The position numbers were made by a program, and so were the translations under genes. A stretch of DNA of 64,000 nucleotides from Thermothelomyces thermophilus ATCC 42464. Lineage: Eukaryota; Ascomycota; Sordariomycetes; Sordariales; Chaetomiaceae. Shown in pieces: positions 22,595 to 34,700 of this stretch (position 1 is the first letter of the stretch; each line of letters opens with the position of its first letter). The notes under the pieces were generated by a model. It made no database searches and was not told the origin of the DNA. It saw only the letters and a program-made list of their open reading frames with translations. The stretch spans positions 1,230,001-1,294,000 of the forward strand of contig NC_016478.1 in assembly GCF_000226095.1 (NCBI RefSeq), read 5' to 3'.

Positions 22595-24819
22595 ATGCCA
22601 TCCTTCGAGCCGATGGCTTCGAACTTGACCGTCAATGATATCTTTTCCTTCAACGATGAAGAGCTCGTGCAGTACATGAAGCAGAATCGCCGTGCTGACG
22701 GCGGCTTCGACCTTGAGTGCGAAGGCTGGGAGAACCTGGCGAAAGAACAGCGCGACCAGCTAGCTCAGCGATTAACGTGCATCTACACTCCTTACCAAGC
22801 ATTTTCGCTTTTTCTCGCTGACAGATATGTAGGGCTGCGGCGCTAAAGGCGAATGACGAGGTGCAGTCTCGGCCAGTCGACTTGGACGCGGTCACCGCAC
22901 GACTACGCGAGATATCTGACAACCAAGAAGCGCTGCCAATAGCTACATCTCGATCACCGTCTTACGAGAGATCCCCTACGGTCATATGTGACAAGTTCGA
23001 GGAGACAAAGCAAGATGAGACAAGAGCTTACCATGAGCTGGTCAAGGACGGCGGCCGGCCGGTGTATCCCATCAGTCGTCTGGAGGAGGTTCTGAATAAC
23101 CCTGAAGGACACCGCGAGATCCTGCTGCCATGGCAGCCTAATCCAGATCTCGAAATACCCTACGCGGAAGTGTTCGTGGTGCAGTTGGCGACTTGGAAGA
23201 GATTTCGCTATTGGCAGAAAAAAAATCGGGACATATATAACGTGGAAGAAGAGTTTGCTGCGTACTCCAAGGAGGCATGGCGCAGAGAGACAGAGGAGAT
23301 TGCAAGCTTGAGCAGATCCAGACGGAAATTCCTAGAAAAGTCGGAGAGAGAGTATCTCGAGAAGCTTCGGGATAAGTTCTTGCGGATGCAAGAGGAAAAG
23401 GGAGTCGACGATGGGGATGCAGGGTTCTCCGCGTTTCTCGAGGAGGAGAAACGGCGAAACATAGAGGCCGGAGTCCAATGGCCGGGAATGACAGAGCACG
23501 AGTATCGGCAGTCGCTCAGGGTCTATTTTAACAGGGCGGAATACCGGCGCAACTTAGAGCATTTCTACTGGTTGCGGGAAGACCACGGCCGGGGCGGATT
23601 TCCCGAATACGTCGCTGAGGCCAGGCGCCGCCTCGGAAAACACGGCTTCACGCGAGACTTCCAGCTCGACAAAGATCCAACACGCCAAGATAAGTTGACA
23701 ACGTGGATCGAATACCTGAATTACGAGTACGCGTGGTACGATCGGTACGAGCGTTCCATCAACCGCCTGCGGCCAGAGTACGAGGAGGCCTGGAAGAAGC
23801 TGGTGGAATCAGGGGTGTTGCGGCCCGGGGAGACGGACGAGAATGTGCGTACGATCGAATCCGCCGCTCGGCTCCAAGCAGAAGAAGATCAAGCCAGAAA
23901 AGCTGTAACATCTGCCGAAAGAGTAGCCAAAGCGGCTTTGGCAGAGACCGAAAAAGCCAAGGTTGGCCGCTCGAGGCTTACTACGGAGGAGCGGAAACGG
24001 AGATTAGTAGTAGCCCACTCCAGACTCGTCGCGGCGAAGGAGGCGCGCAAGGCGCTCGTGAAACGGGGCGATCTCATCACGGATTTCGTCCGAGGAACGT
24101 GGGACTACGCAGAAGAGGAGAGGAACATATATCGCCAGCGTGTTCGGCTGCAGTGGGCCCTCGAACAATTGCCCCTGATTGAGGCTGAGTTGGACGAATC
24201 GAACGGCTTGCGCGCTGGACGTGGCGCGAAGAGGAGCAAACCCCACCAGAGCGATGATGACACGGATGTCGGGGGGCCTACGGAGCGGAAGAAAGATGAA
24301 CCCAGTGTGCCGGCAGATGATACCGGAGCTTCTGCGAGAGCAAGAACACCAAAGCGCGGCGGGCATGATGACACGAACCATCCACGGCCCTTGAAGCGGC
24401 CCCGAAACGATAGCAACAAACCCACTTCTTATGCCACATCGGGGATGAGCGATATATCCAAAAATTGTCTGTCACGATCCATGGAGACATCTCAATCTCA
24501 GGCAACAGGGCAACGATCGGTGGCCGAAAAGAGCATCAATGCCGATACGAGGGACATCGCTGGCCAGACGCTGTCGCGGCCGCCCGGGAACGGGCATGGG
24601 GATACCATCAAGCTTCGTCGAAGCGCTCGGATTGCCGCTCGCCAAGGCCCCTCTGGAACTGCTGTTACACATCCGCACGCCACTGACGTTGCATGCCGAC
24701 GATCTGGTCGGAAGCTCTCAAAAGAACGGGTGCCTCTCTCACCCAGCACTAGGTTGCGAGGGCGCCAGCCAAAGTCTACCGCGACGAACGTGGCGAGGAA
24801 GAGAGGTAACAAGGGGTAG
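22595..24819 (+). CDS. Fungal-specific protein of unknown function (WIEYLNYEY motif, nuclear-type C-terminus)
   Basis: Exons 22595-22776 and 22833-24819 with a 56-nt intron (GTGCAT donor, CTGAC branch, TGTAG acceptor) give 722 aa. The middle is Trp/Tyr- and charge-rich helical sequence with ATWKRFRYWQKKNR and, near residue 352, WIEYLNYEYAWYDRYERS. This is followed by a long charged helix likely to be coiled coil (about 410-530) and a basic disordered tail with several KR-rich patches and RRSARIAARQ at 656-665. The tail suggests nuclear or DNA-associated localisation. I recognise the WIEYL-type motif as recurring in uncharacterised, expanded filamentous-fungal proteins but know no function. 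It is divergent from the FHA kinase, which suggests shared regulation. The donor site is not canonical, so the intron ends are the least certain part. Confidence 0.8.
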
Positions 24820-25581
24820 CAGTTGGCTTGGCCCATCTAAGCAAAAAGGAGTCTCGAAGATGGGATGAACGTCAAGGACAAGGTAGGAAATAATAGAGCA
24901 TGTAATTAGAGGTCTAATTAGCTGTTAGGTTTCGTTAACGATCTGGATACCCGCTGCGTATACTCGATAGACATGGGTTCTTGGATAATTGTTTTGTTGT
25001 AGTCTAGCTATTCTGATATTCTCGGAGCCTGCGATAGACTTGGCTTCTTTCTCAGGACACCTGAACGTGGTTGAGAGTGGACGGTGCAACGATATCCGTG
25101 GCCCGGGGACAGCAGCACGGGCAAGTTCTACGGCCTAAGAGGACAATCAGTGGACAGAAGGCACAGGCAAATATAATCGAATCAACAGCCGAAAACATAG
25201 CAGCGCCTGGCAGCCTTGGGTGACGAGGGCGTGAGATCGCTCTCGAGTGGCCTCGCCGATTTACCCCCCTTTGAAGACCGCCCTACATTCCGGTTAAGGT
25301 AAGTTAGTATCCTTTGCTTTGGTTTTCTTCTTCCGACATTAGAGAATGACGTGAGTGATTGGAATGGCCATGACTTAGAGGGTCCTCGAGGAGATCCAGC
25401 AAATTTGTCAGGAGGCGCGCGTGACCGAGTTCGCGCGCCTGGGCTCCTTGATAATTAACCCTCCCAGACATCACACAGTTCTGCATCATGCATCACAGGG
25501 GGCCCGCCGGCGAGCGGGATTTCAAAGAAGAAGCCATCAGAGTCATCTTGGGACAGAGTCGGCTGCCCCTAATTAATTACA
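24820..25581. other. Intergenic, no gene seen
   Basis: Lies between the tail of the WIEYLNYEY gene and the tail of the F-box-like gene (convergent). Somewhat AT-richer than the genes; no repeats of note. Confidence 0.5.
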
Positions 25582-26864
25582 TCATGAGCGGTCCAGGACA
25601 AATCCCGTCTGGAGAGCCTCGAACCTGCTCAACCTCTTCAACGCCTCGACCCGTTTCCGGTCCCACAGAGCGAAGCCGGAGAGTCTCCAGAGGTCGATAG
25701 CACAGATATGGGCCGAGCTCTTTTGCCTGCTCTCCCAGGGGGGAAGCCCGGGGATGCCAGAGAGCCCGGCGCCATACCAGCGGACATGGCGCCCCCGCAA
25801 CGCATCCGACCAGCCAAATGGTACTTGGCCGGGGCCGTCCCCGGCAAGGTAGTCCATCGGCAAACCATCCTGCTCCTGCCTATCGAGGATGGGGTCCGGG
25901 AAGGATTCCGACCGGTCAACCTGCCAGCAGTACGCCAGAGGGAGCAGCTGGTAAGGATATACGAACTCTTTCTCCAGCGCTCGTCGTAATATAGGGGCGA
26001 TTTCCCTGACTGCAAGTCACCGATGGCCGCCTTGGCGACGCCTCGGTGTGCTCGCAGGTACCGCACGAGGTGATCCAGGCGCGCGTGGAGGTTGCCGAAC
26101 TGGCGGGGCGAAATCTCGCGCCCTCCTCCTGCCGCCGCCACCTCGGCAGCGCGGAGCACGAGCGCGCAACACAGGTGCGTGATGAATTCGTCGGCATGGT
26201 CAATCTGCTGCATGTCCCACGGGTCGAAGGCGGCAAACAAACCTAGGCGCCGGCCTTGCTCCGTGCTCGTGTTGCTGAAGGCATCCGAGTCCAGGTCGTC
26301 CCAATGCGCCGGACGCTTCGTCGAGGCCCAGGCGTTGCTCACGATCTGGCGGCGGTAGAAGGCTCGCATTACACGGCACCGCTCTGGGCGCGAGAGGGGT
26401 GCTGTCGCTGGGGTCCCTCCTCCACCGGCCAGGTCGAACGACCCTAACTGTGCCGTGACATATGTGTCGGTGATGAAGTTGATCAGGTGGAGTGTCCGGC
26501 AGAGCTCCGTCAGCTCCTCAACGGTAGGGGGGCCAGGGTAGCCTCGCACGCCGTGTCCTTCACCACCTGCCAGCATGTCCCGGTACACGCCGGCCATGAC
26601 ATAGATCCACTCGTGGTATAGTACCTCGTCCGTTGGGTCCGAATAGGGGAAGACAAACAGGAACCTGGCATCGGGCAGCGCGGGGCCTAGTTCATTTTGC
26701 AGGACGCGAAAGAGTATGGTTTGCCGCCGTGCGCTGAAGCGGTGGTACACGAAGCGCGCAGTGACAATGAAGTTGGCGAGGTCACGGATCGTGTCGAGCT
26801 CGAAAAAGATCTTGTCAAACAATTCGGGTGGCAGAGCACCGAGGTGAGAAGGCTCTTGCGTCAT
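25582..26864 (-). pseudogene. F-box-like protein gene with a single frameshift
   Basis: The start at 26864 opens with an F-box-like helix set (LGALPPELFDKIFFELDTIRD), then helical sequence typical of fungal F-box proteins. F-box proteins are substrate receptors of SCF ubiquitin ligases. Coding potential runs in one frame to about 26010, ending in KAAIGDLQ, and then continues in another frame (VREIAPILRRALEKEFVYPY through LWDRKRVEALKRLSRF) to the stop at 25582. Adding one base would give about 427 aa. The original frame instead runs on to 25638 as low-quality Arg/Ser/Pro-rich sequence. No GT..AG intron of suitable length fixes the frame. Either a recent inactivating indel or a base-call error. 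Neighbour of the kinase that also carries a lesion. Confidence 0.75.
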
Positions 26865-27667
26865 TCTGCTAATCCGGATGCCGGGATCCCGGATCTGCTA
26901 GGCTGTGGATGTGGATGGGTAATAGAGAGGAGCGGGGCGGTTGAATGATGAACGGACTTTCAGGTCTGGTCAGTCGACAAAGTGAGGGGAAAGGTAGTTA
27001 ATTATGGGTTTCCTTGGCGGGAATAAGCGCCTCACACAAACCCTCCTGGTCGGGCAGCACCTTTCTCCGGGCTGACCAATGGGGAATGGCGCCCATCAAT
27101 GTGGTACAGATGACCGGGATGGACCACGCAGCTGTTGGAATTCATGGTATCGTCATCTTCATCAACCAGTTGATTTTGTTTTTGAAAAAAAAAAAAAGAG
27201 AAGGAAGAGGGGTAGGGAGGGGAAAGGGGGAGGGAAAAGGGGAGGAGAAAAGGGAAAAGAGGGAAAGAGAGCGGAAAACAAAAAAGGAAGGAAAAAGGAA
27301 GACGGGAAAGGAGTCAAGAGACGGAGAAGACCCTGGGTTTGGGCCAGTTCTGATGCACACACAAACCAAAGTAGATTCTAGATAGTTACTACCTAGATCA
27401 TATGTGCTTTTATGGCCTCAGTGCCTGCACAGCTCTCGGAACCCAAGGGCCAGCCCCCGTTCCACAGCGCCCCTAATTAGAACCTAACATGAGCCGTCAA
27501 GTCGAGTCCAGCTCAACAGGATGCCCACACAGTCCTTCCCCCCTCTGCTACCAAAAAGACGCCTGATTACACCGCTCAAAATCCCAGACAGATCAAGTCC
27601 TCCACCCCGTCCAGCAGAATTGGGGAGGCTGTCCGCCACTTGAGCCGGTCCTTTGTCCTGCTGTCCC
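26865..27667. other. Intergenic, with a long homopurine tract
   Basis: Upstream region of the F-box-like gene and downstream region of the small CxxC gene. Apart from the purine tract at 27184-27313, I see nothing definite. Confidence 0.5.
27184..27313 (+). repeat. 130-nt homopurine tract
   Basis: Only four pyrimidines (27213, 27272, 27279, 27303) interrupt 130 bases of A/G. Such tracts can form triplex (H-DNA) and commonly bound promoters in fungi. Confidence 0.85.
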
Positions 27668-27949
27668 TTAAGAATAGCCTCCCGGGGGCGGCGTCCGCTT
27701 CCTGTGTTTTCCGGAGCACGCAATCTTGACGATCTTTGTGCCCGTGCCACTGCAGGACACACATTCCCTCTTGCCCGTGCCCGCGCAGTCGCTGGAAGCA
27801 CAGCACTTGACCATGTACCCGTTGAGATAGGTGCAGCTATTGCATTTCTTGTAACCGCGGACACAGCCTTGGGAGGTGCAGGCGACCAAGGTATCGACGA
27901 GGACGGCGTACTCGGTCTCGTCTTTGCCGCACTTGTTGCACCTGACCAT
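27668..27949 (-). CDS. Small CxxC-rich (DnaJ zinc-finger-like) protein
   Basis: The frame from ATG at 27949 encodes 93 aa, opening MVRCNKCGKDE. Cysteine pairs follow at CNSC, KCC/C, CVSCSGTG and a final C, a pattern resembling the CxxCxGxG units of DnaJ-type zinc domains but with only one full unit. It probably folds around two zinc ions. The same frame is open further upstream to 28141, but that extension is Ser/Arg-rich and leader-like, so the shorter start is preferred. A pyrimidine-rich block at 28190-28250 on the plus strand (purine-rich on the coding strand) lies in its leader or promoter. Function unknown; similar small proteins exist as uncharacterised fungal genes. Confidence 0.65.
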   Translation of the reverse strand: MVRCNKCGKDETEYAVLVDTLVACTSQGCVRGYKKCNSCTYLNGYMVKCCASSDCAGTGKRECVSCSGTGTKIVKIACSGKHRKRTPPPGGYS

Positions 27950-29220
27950 GGTGACGGATCGGGGTGAGGAACTGGATCTTGTAGAATGTGAGGCGTGCGC
28001 TGCTCTTGGGTTGTTGCGAGTCGACGAGAGGGACGAGGCCTGTGAAATGGGGAAGTGGGATGCCAGAGTGTCTTCAAGGTTGGGGTGTTGGGAATGTCGA
28101 GTCTGGGGAGAGAGGAAGACAAGATGTTTCTCCGGGGCCATCGCCTCGACTTATAGAGAACGGAATCATCGCAGCAACGCTTTCCACTCCCCCTTCTCCT
28201 CCCCTCTCTCCCCCTCTCACCCTCTTACCCTCTCACCCTCTCCCTCCCGAGTCGCCGGCCTCGCCGGCCTCGCTTTCCGGCCCTCGATACGGCGCTTTCG
28301 CAACGTCAAACGGGGCCAGAGAAGGCTCCCGCGCCATGAGCGAGCCGCAACGGTTGCCCCTTGACACTGAGAAACCAGGCGAGACCTGCAGCGAGTTGAG
28401 CCTCAACCCGGGCCGCCTCCCGGATGAATCACTCTGTTGGCTCCTGAGCTTGCGTACAGCGGCAGCCCCACAGCCGCTCAACAGGTTGACAGATGCAGGT
28501 TCACCAACAGTGACACGCTAAACTTACCCATGCATGGGTTGTGAATTGGAGGGCCGGATTCATCCGGCCCGGCCCGAGTTTGTATCCGGCCAGTTTCAAG
28601 ACAACTCTATCTTGATCCGAGACCCAACACCGGCGGCGTGCTTCGCAGGCGCCAGGAACACCGAACATGCATGTACCTAGCAGGAGGAATTCAAACCCGC
28701 CGCAGCCAACAGCTGTTACACTACGACGAGGCTGGGGCTGTTCCAGTAAATTCAGGAAAGAACAAAAGTACCTGGTAGAGGACTTTGAAAACTTTGGTGG
28801 TGCCGGGCTGGGGTTCTTCTGGATCGCCAACACTTGTTCATAGAATATAAGCTTATGGTGTAGGCGTGTAATTACTATTATTAATGTTTAGTATCGAGAC
28901 AGGTTCAAGTTATAATTAGAGTAACAGAAATATCTCAAGCCTCACGTTACGGCTAGACACCGCCGGTTAGGGATAGGCTTAGCCATGCAGCCTATTAGAG
29001 GCATTCAGCCCCCACGCCGCCCCTCGCCGGCATTAACATATCTAAAGCGAAGGAAGAAGAAGAAAATAATTACAACTGTGGGCGGAACCAACATACATAA
29101 AAAGCAGGTGGGCGCACAGACCACCATCAAAACAGCAGTCTTGTTCCAGGAGACGGGAGGTCTCACCGTATTAACCCTGGGTACTCCGTACCACCTTCCG
29201 TCACACCATGACACCTTCCG
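27950..29220. other. Leader/promoter of the CxxC gene and unannotated spacer
   Basis: Contains the CT-rich block at 28190-28250 and one exact TACTCCGTA (29182-29190). No gene recognised between about 28.3 and 29.2 kb. Confidence 0.5.
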
Positions 29221-30225
29221 TCACAACCCCCCCCTTCCCAAAAGATGCTCGCCTCGAGCTTGCCAACCAGGGTCCAATTCCTTCAGAAACGCAGGTTCCT
29301 CGATTTTGTTTCGAATCCGGCACCGGGGCTTCATTTCTTTCGGGTTGACCTCCGCAGTGCTCGGCCTACAGCCGTCGGTTAAGTAGTCGTCGTTGGGATG
29401 CGGCTCGGCAAGCCGATCCTCGGCTGCCGCTAGCAACCAGTCGTCCAACCGTTTTGGAGGTCCGGCCTGGTCCGGGTACTCGTCGTCAAAACGCTTGAGT
29501 GCCGCGGACGCGTTCCGGAAATCCGAGGCCGGATACCAGGTTAGATCATGGTCCTGTCCTCGCCACTGCGCCTGATATTGGATGCTTCCCGTAATTAATA
29601 GTGGCTCCGGCTCGCGAGGATCCCCTCGACCTCCCATTCCTCCTGTCCAGCGACATCCTCACCGGGTGGGTTCTCGGCAGCCTGCCCAGGAAACGGGTTG
29701 TTCGGATGCGTCCTCAATCGGTCGGGCGCAAAGATCGAACAGCATCGGCATTGGAAAACCAAATAGGACTTCGTGTGGCTATTATAAGCTAGTGCTGTCG
29801 TGCGGGAGGCTGGCCTATATATACTACGTCAAGAGCCGGGATCGCCCGTGACCAGTTATCTTGGAAGTAGTTGACGAACAGTCGTCGTAACCGGGGATTG
29901 ATGTACTATTTCAAGTTCTCGACCTAGCTAGCCGTTAGCCAGTGCCCTAGCGTGGCCAGCTTCCACTCGATCCCGAGAACACGGGAGAGTTCGTCGGTGA
30001 AATCGGCTCGGAACTGCGGTCCGCGGTCGCTAATGACTTCCTACGGCAACCTGTAGACTCGGTACGGTCCCTCGTAGTATATCCGGGCGGCGTCCCACGC
30101 AGTCGCATCCTTCCGGCAGGGGACAGTCCATAATTAATTAATGCCTTTGACAGGCGGTCAATTATAACCAACGCGTTGTCATAGCTCTATGCCGAACGCA
30201 GTGGGAGCTCCGGGAGCGTTAAAAG
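29221..30225 (-). pseudogene. Ty3/Gypsy integrase C-terminal half and chromodomain fragment
   Basis: Minus-strand reading gives, in order, YDNALVIIDRLSK (30.17 kb), EVISDRGPQFRADF with LSRVLGIEWKLAT (about 30.0 kb), NYFQDNWSRAIPALD (about 29.8 kb), and a chromodomain YQAQWRGQDHD / TWYPASDFRN with LKRF and PPKRLDDWL (29.6-29.4 kb). These are the integrase catalytic core and C-terminal chromodomain of a chromovirus. The pieces fall in different frames with stops. It is far less AT-shifted than the elements to its right, and its RT partner is not contiguous. Confidence 0.8.
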
Positions 30226-31250
30226 CAGTCTGCAGTGGGTGGCTATACGAAGGAGACAGTGCCTTGTTGAAGCTATCTACAAAGGAGACAAAATAAGTGG
30301 TATTTATAGACAAAGAGACTGGCCAATGCGTTGAACAGCCTCATACAGCTGTGGCAAACGCGTGGCTAATATGCTTAGAAGCTCCACAGCTTCCGACACA
30401 CCCCCTAGTTAAAGGCGATAGTCGTTTAACTGCGCTTTATAGTAATACTGTTCTTGGTATTATGTCCTTTGTCGCTCTTACCTTAATAGCTCCTTCAGGG
30501 GCCTGCCTTCTATATTTAGAAGTCTAAAAGAGTCAAGTATAGTAGAGCGATTCCTTTAAAGCTATAGATTAAATATAGCTATTGTAGTTATAGTAGTAAT
30601 AGTATTACTAGTTTTAATTATAATAATAATAATAATAAGATAACACCTCCTATACTTAAATTAATGGATAACTTGTTAGGTATACCTATTATAAATACTC
30701 CTATTACTAGTAGGTTAACTTCTACTCCTATAATACCTCAAAAGCTATTATAAATATAAGCCGACTTACGCTTATAGCCAGGCCGTAGCGGCTAGAGAGC
30801 CTACGCTAGGGCACTAATAGGTATAACCCTACTATAATAAGTATAATCGGGGTATAGCTAGGAAAAGGGGATAGCCGATCTATAGTATAAGATATACCTA
30901 TTAGCCTATAGATCCAAAAGGGAGGTTTTCCTTCCTAAGGATTAGTCTAAAAAACTACAATTCGAGAGGGATACAAACAGGCAGCTTGCTAGCCCTAGAA
31001 CAATTGACTCCCCCTGCCCCTATAATTAATACGAACTTACTTAGAAAGGCCTTTATAATAGTACTACCTCCCTTGATAACTAGCCTAATGGTAGGCCGCC
31101 CTAATAGTTTCTGATCCTTTATACCCTTTGTCAATCGAGATAGTATTATCATTTAGCCGTTTAACGCCTGTAGAATGGGAGGAAGAACCCTCGAGCCTAA
31201 GCGAGACTCTCTTGGCCTAGTATCGGCCGCGAAACCATTCTAAACCCCCT
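30226..31250. other. AT-rich, RIP-degraded sequence of uncertain origin
   Basis: Base composition changes sharply from GC-rich to TA-dinucleotide-rich within a few hundred bases. No domain can be read with confidence. Confidence 0.5.
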
Positions 31251-31259
31251 CCTTATATT

Positions 31260-31740
31260 CTAATACTCTCTGATTTAGAGCCCTTAACGTAAGGCCCTGA
31301 TTGTAAAGAGCTTATCCGGAACCTAGAAGGCTAGGTTAAGGAGCTAGAAAGGTTATAGTAACTATAAGACTAAGAAAAGTTCTTATTAGAGAAGCTAGGA
31401 CTATTAGACTATATAAAGGTCCTGAAACGGCCCTAATTACCTACCGAATCCTCGGATTCTAATGATTTAAGATACTATTCTAAGGCTATTAAGGTTATTA
31501 ATTTAATTTAATTTACTAATATAATAACCTACCGGCGGTAGTAAGAATGGCTTTAAGACTTATAATATGCTTTTTAAGGAGATTCTAAGCGGTTTAAGAT
31601 ATTATAGAATCGTATTCGTCCTTAATAACTCCCTTATCCTATAAGGCTATAAGCTATATATCCATAAAAATGGTACTCCCCTTCGGCAGGTAGTATATTT
31701 TAGGTAATAATAAGGTACTAGTTATATTTATCCGAATGGT
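31260..31740 (+). pseudogene. Degraded retroelement gag fragment
   Basis: The plus strand reads, through several TAG/TAA codons, gag-like charged helices and a segment near 31545-31590 resembling the Trp-containing capsid helix of fungal Gypsy gag. It has opposite orientation to the pol remnant on its right, so it is a separate element or insertion. Confidence 0.4.
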
Positions 31741-31749
31741 AGGGAGTAA

Positions 31750-34700
31750 TTATATTATACGTTATATATTCTTAAGGTAATCTTATTTATAGTAAGATAG
31801 GGCATTAGGATAGAAAGCTTATAATCCTAGTCGGTAATAAAGTTTAAAGTTAAAGAAGGAGAGTATTTTAGCCTATTAAGCTTACTATTCGCTAATTAAA
31901 CGAGGCTGAGAGAAGTATTTAAGGTTTTTATAGTTAGTTAGGATCTAAAAGGGGGCAGCAATACCATAAAGCTTAGCCGACTAGGCCTTTAGATATAAGA
32001 TGATCGTAAGTAGTTCCTTGTTATAGATCATATAGTTCCGTTCGGCTAGGGACAGTTTTATAGAATGGTAGGCCATAGGATATAGGACCCTATCTTCTCC
32101 CCGTTAGGATAAGCACCTTCCTAATACCGTCCTAGAGCAGTCTACCTTAAGTACCGTCTCCCGTTTAGGATCTTATTATACTAGGACAGGTTCTAATATA
32201 AAGGCCGTCTTAAGAGCTTTAAAGGCCTCTTATTCCTTAGTTCCCTACCAAAATAAGGTATTCTTACAAGTTAACTATATTAAGGGTATAGTTAACTCGG
32301 AAAAGTTAGGGATAAAGTCTCGGTAGAAGTTTACGAACCCTAGGAAACTCTATACTCCCTAAACCTCATATAGTACCTCTTACTCGCAGATAGCGGCTAG
32401 CTTTTTGAGGTCTAGGTAAACCTAAGCCTTTACCTCTATGATATAGCTAAGATATTTGACTTCTTTTATAGTAAATATATATTTCTTAAGATCTAGTATA
32501 AGTCTTGCTTTTTATAACCTTTTTAAAGCACGTCCCTTACCTACCTTATATAATCTTTTCTACTACCTAATATATAGACTAAGATATTATCAAGGTATAC
32601 CATCATAAAGTCTCTAAGTATTAGGCTAAGAGCGCTATTAATATATTATTAGAAAGTTATAGGTATGCCTACAAGTCTAAAAGGGCAGATAAGCTATTTA
32701 AAGAGGTTAAACTAGGTCTAAAATACTATCAAATACTTATAGCCTTTTACGATCTAGATATAATAGAAGGCCGCCTAGATATCAAGCTTCGTAAACCATT
32801 TAGCTCCGGCTAGGGAGTAAAGCGTCTCCTTAATAAGCAGAAGGGGATACCGATCTTGCTTTATAATCTTATTTAACGCCTGATAGTCGATATAGAACCT
32901 CTATCCTCTATCTACTTTCTTTACTAAGAGGACAGGGGCAGCAGCTAAGGAGGAGCTAGCTCGAATCTATCCCTTATCTAGTAAGTCAACGACTTACTTT
33001 CAGACTTCTAATAAATAATCTCGTGGTATATTATAGAGAGGGCCCTAAGGGAGTTTAGAAATCTTTCTATCTAGGCCTTCCTTTAATTTAATATAATAGT
33101 TAGCTATACTATAATATAGGGGGAGTCTACTAGCTTTCTCCTTATTAAAGAGGTTAGCAAAGTCGCGAAGTTTGTCTAGCAAGGTGACCTTTAACTCTAT
33201 ACTAGGCTTAGGTTAGATACCCTCTTTTTCTAGGCTATCTCTATTAAATTGGCGTCTCGATTCTAGGATAGTCATTATCTCCCGGATACTAGTAACTAGG
33301 AAGGTATCGGAAGTTTTCTTTTTCTATACCTTCTATACTATATCTACAAAGACCATACCTATTATTTAGGAGATTCCTATCTATCTAGGCCATGAAGAGA
33401 TCTCGTAAACAAGTAGTCCTAGTTATATTCTAATCTTAAGAACGCTTATATATATATCTAGTATAACTTCCTAGTATTCTATCTATAGGAGGCCTAGTAT
33501 AACGTTATATATAAGTCCTAGGACTATATAGAATGCGGCCTAGCTCTCCTAGCCATCGATATCTATCGTAATATAGGCTATCTAAGTGATCTTCTAATCC
33601 GGTTATAGCCTAGTTACGGTTTTAAGGGTATATATAATAGGCAAACTAATCTACTCGATTCCAAGCTTCTAGTATATTCTCTTACTAATAGCGCTATAGC
33701 TAGAATATTTACTATTTACTTAAGCGTTTATAAAGCCGATAAAGTTAAGGAAGATTAGAATAAGAAAAGGAGGTCTATCTATTTTTTTGCTAATCTCTAC
33801 GAACTCGTTTTTCAGGTAGTTATAATCTTCTAGCCCCCTTATAAGACTTTGCTTAAGGGCTACTCTTTTCCCTACTCCCTATCTTCCTCGTTAGACAGGT
33901 TGTCGTCTTCCTTCTAATCCTTAGCCTCTAAGGCGTTAATATTAGTTCTCGACTAGTTCTACTATACTAACCTTAAAGTAAGGGCGAAGTTATATTTAGT
34001 AATAAAGTGACCTTTCTACCTATACTAGATATATACTCTAGCTACCTATCAGGCTATATATACTTCTAGGCTAACCTATTTTACCTATAAGGCATTACCC
34101 CTACATTTTCCTACCCTATCCTTATTAAGTCCTTTCCTCTATAGGTTAATATATAATAAGTTAATTCTAGTTATTAGTATATTTCTATCCATATCCTTCT
34201 CTCTCTATAGTTTAGGTACTACCTACTACCCTTATATTTACTAATACTTATCGCTAAGCCAAAGGGCCTTAAGATCTATAGCAATCTTATAGTATTTCTT
34301 AACCGCCGTTATATAATTATCCCAGGGAATTCCTTGTCCGACCACTATATATTTAAGCTTTAAAGAGATGCATTATTATAATTTGATTAGATATAACTTA
34401 TCACTCCAAAGGAGGCCGCCTACCTTTAATAGCTTAGCCTTAAACCAAACAATAAAGGTAGCGAACGGTTCATTATCTCTTTATCGTAGGAATTCTAATT
34501 CTAATAAGGCTACCGTTTTCTTATAGGGGTTAGAAAAGATGCTCTTAAGATATTAGAGGAACTAAGTCAGGTCGTACCTAACTTTTAAGCCTATAGATTC
34601 GTAGTAGGCCGTAACTTAGGTCTATACCTAGCACGTAAGGTTTCCCTAGATAAAGACCTATTAGTTATAATTAGAGCCGATGAAATCTCGATTAGCTACA

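Noticed and set aside
25638-26010. C-terminal Arg/Ser/Pro-rich extension of the F-box-like frame
   Set aside because: The sequence after about 26010 reads as sensible protein only in another frame, so this extension is out-of-frame translation.
26011-26062. 52-nt GT..AG interval that might be an intron in the F-box-like gene
   Set aside because: Removing it does not restore the downstream frame, and the branch-like sequence is too close to the acceptor.
27484-28122. 212-codon minus-strand frame across the CxxC gene
   Set aside because: Arg/Ser/Pro-rich alternative frame; the overlapping frame with regularly spaced cysteines is clearly the coding one.
28640-28760. Possible minus-strand tRNA with a GGTTTGAATTCC B-box-like sequence
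   Set aside because: No A box at the right distance and no pairing acceptor stem.
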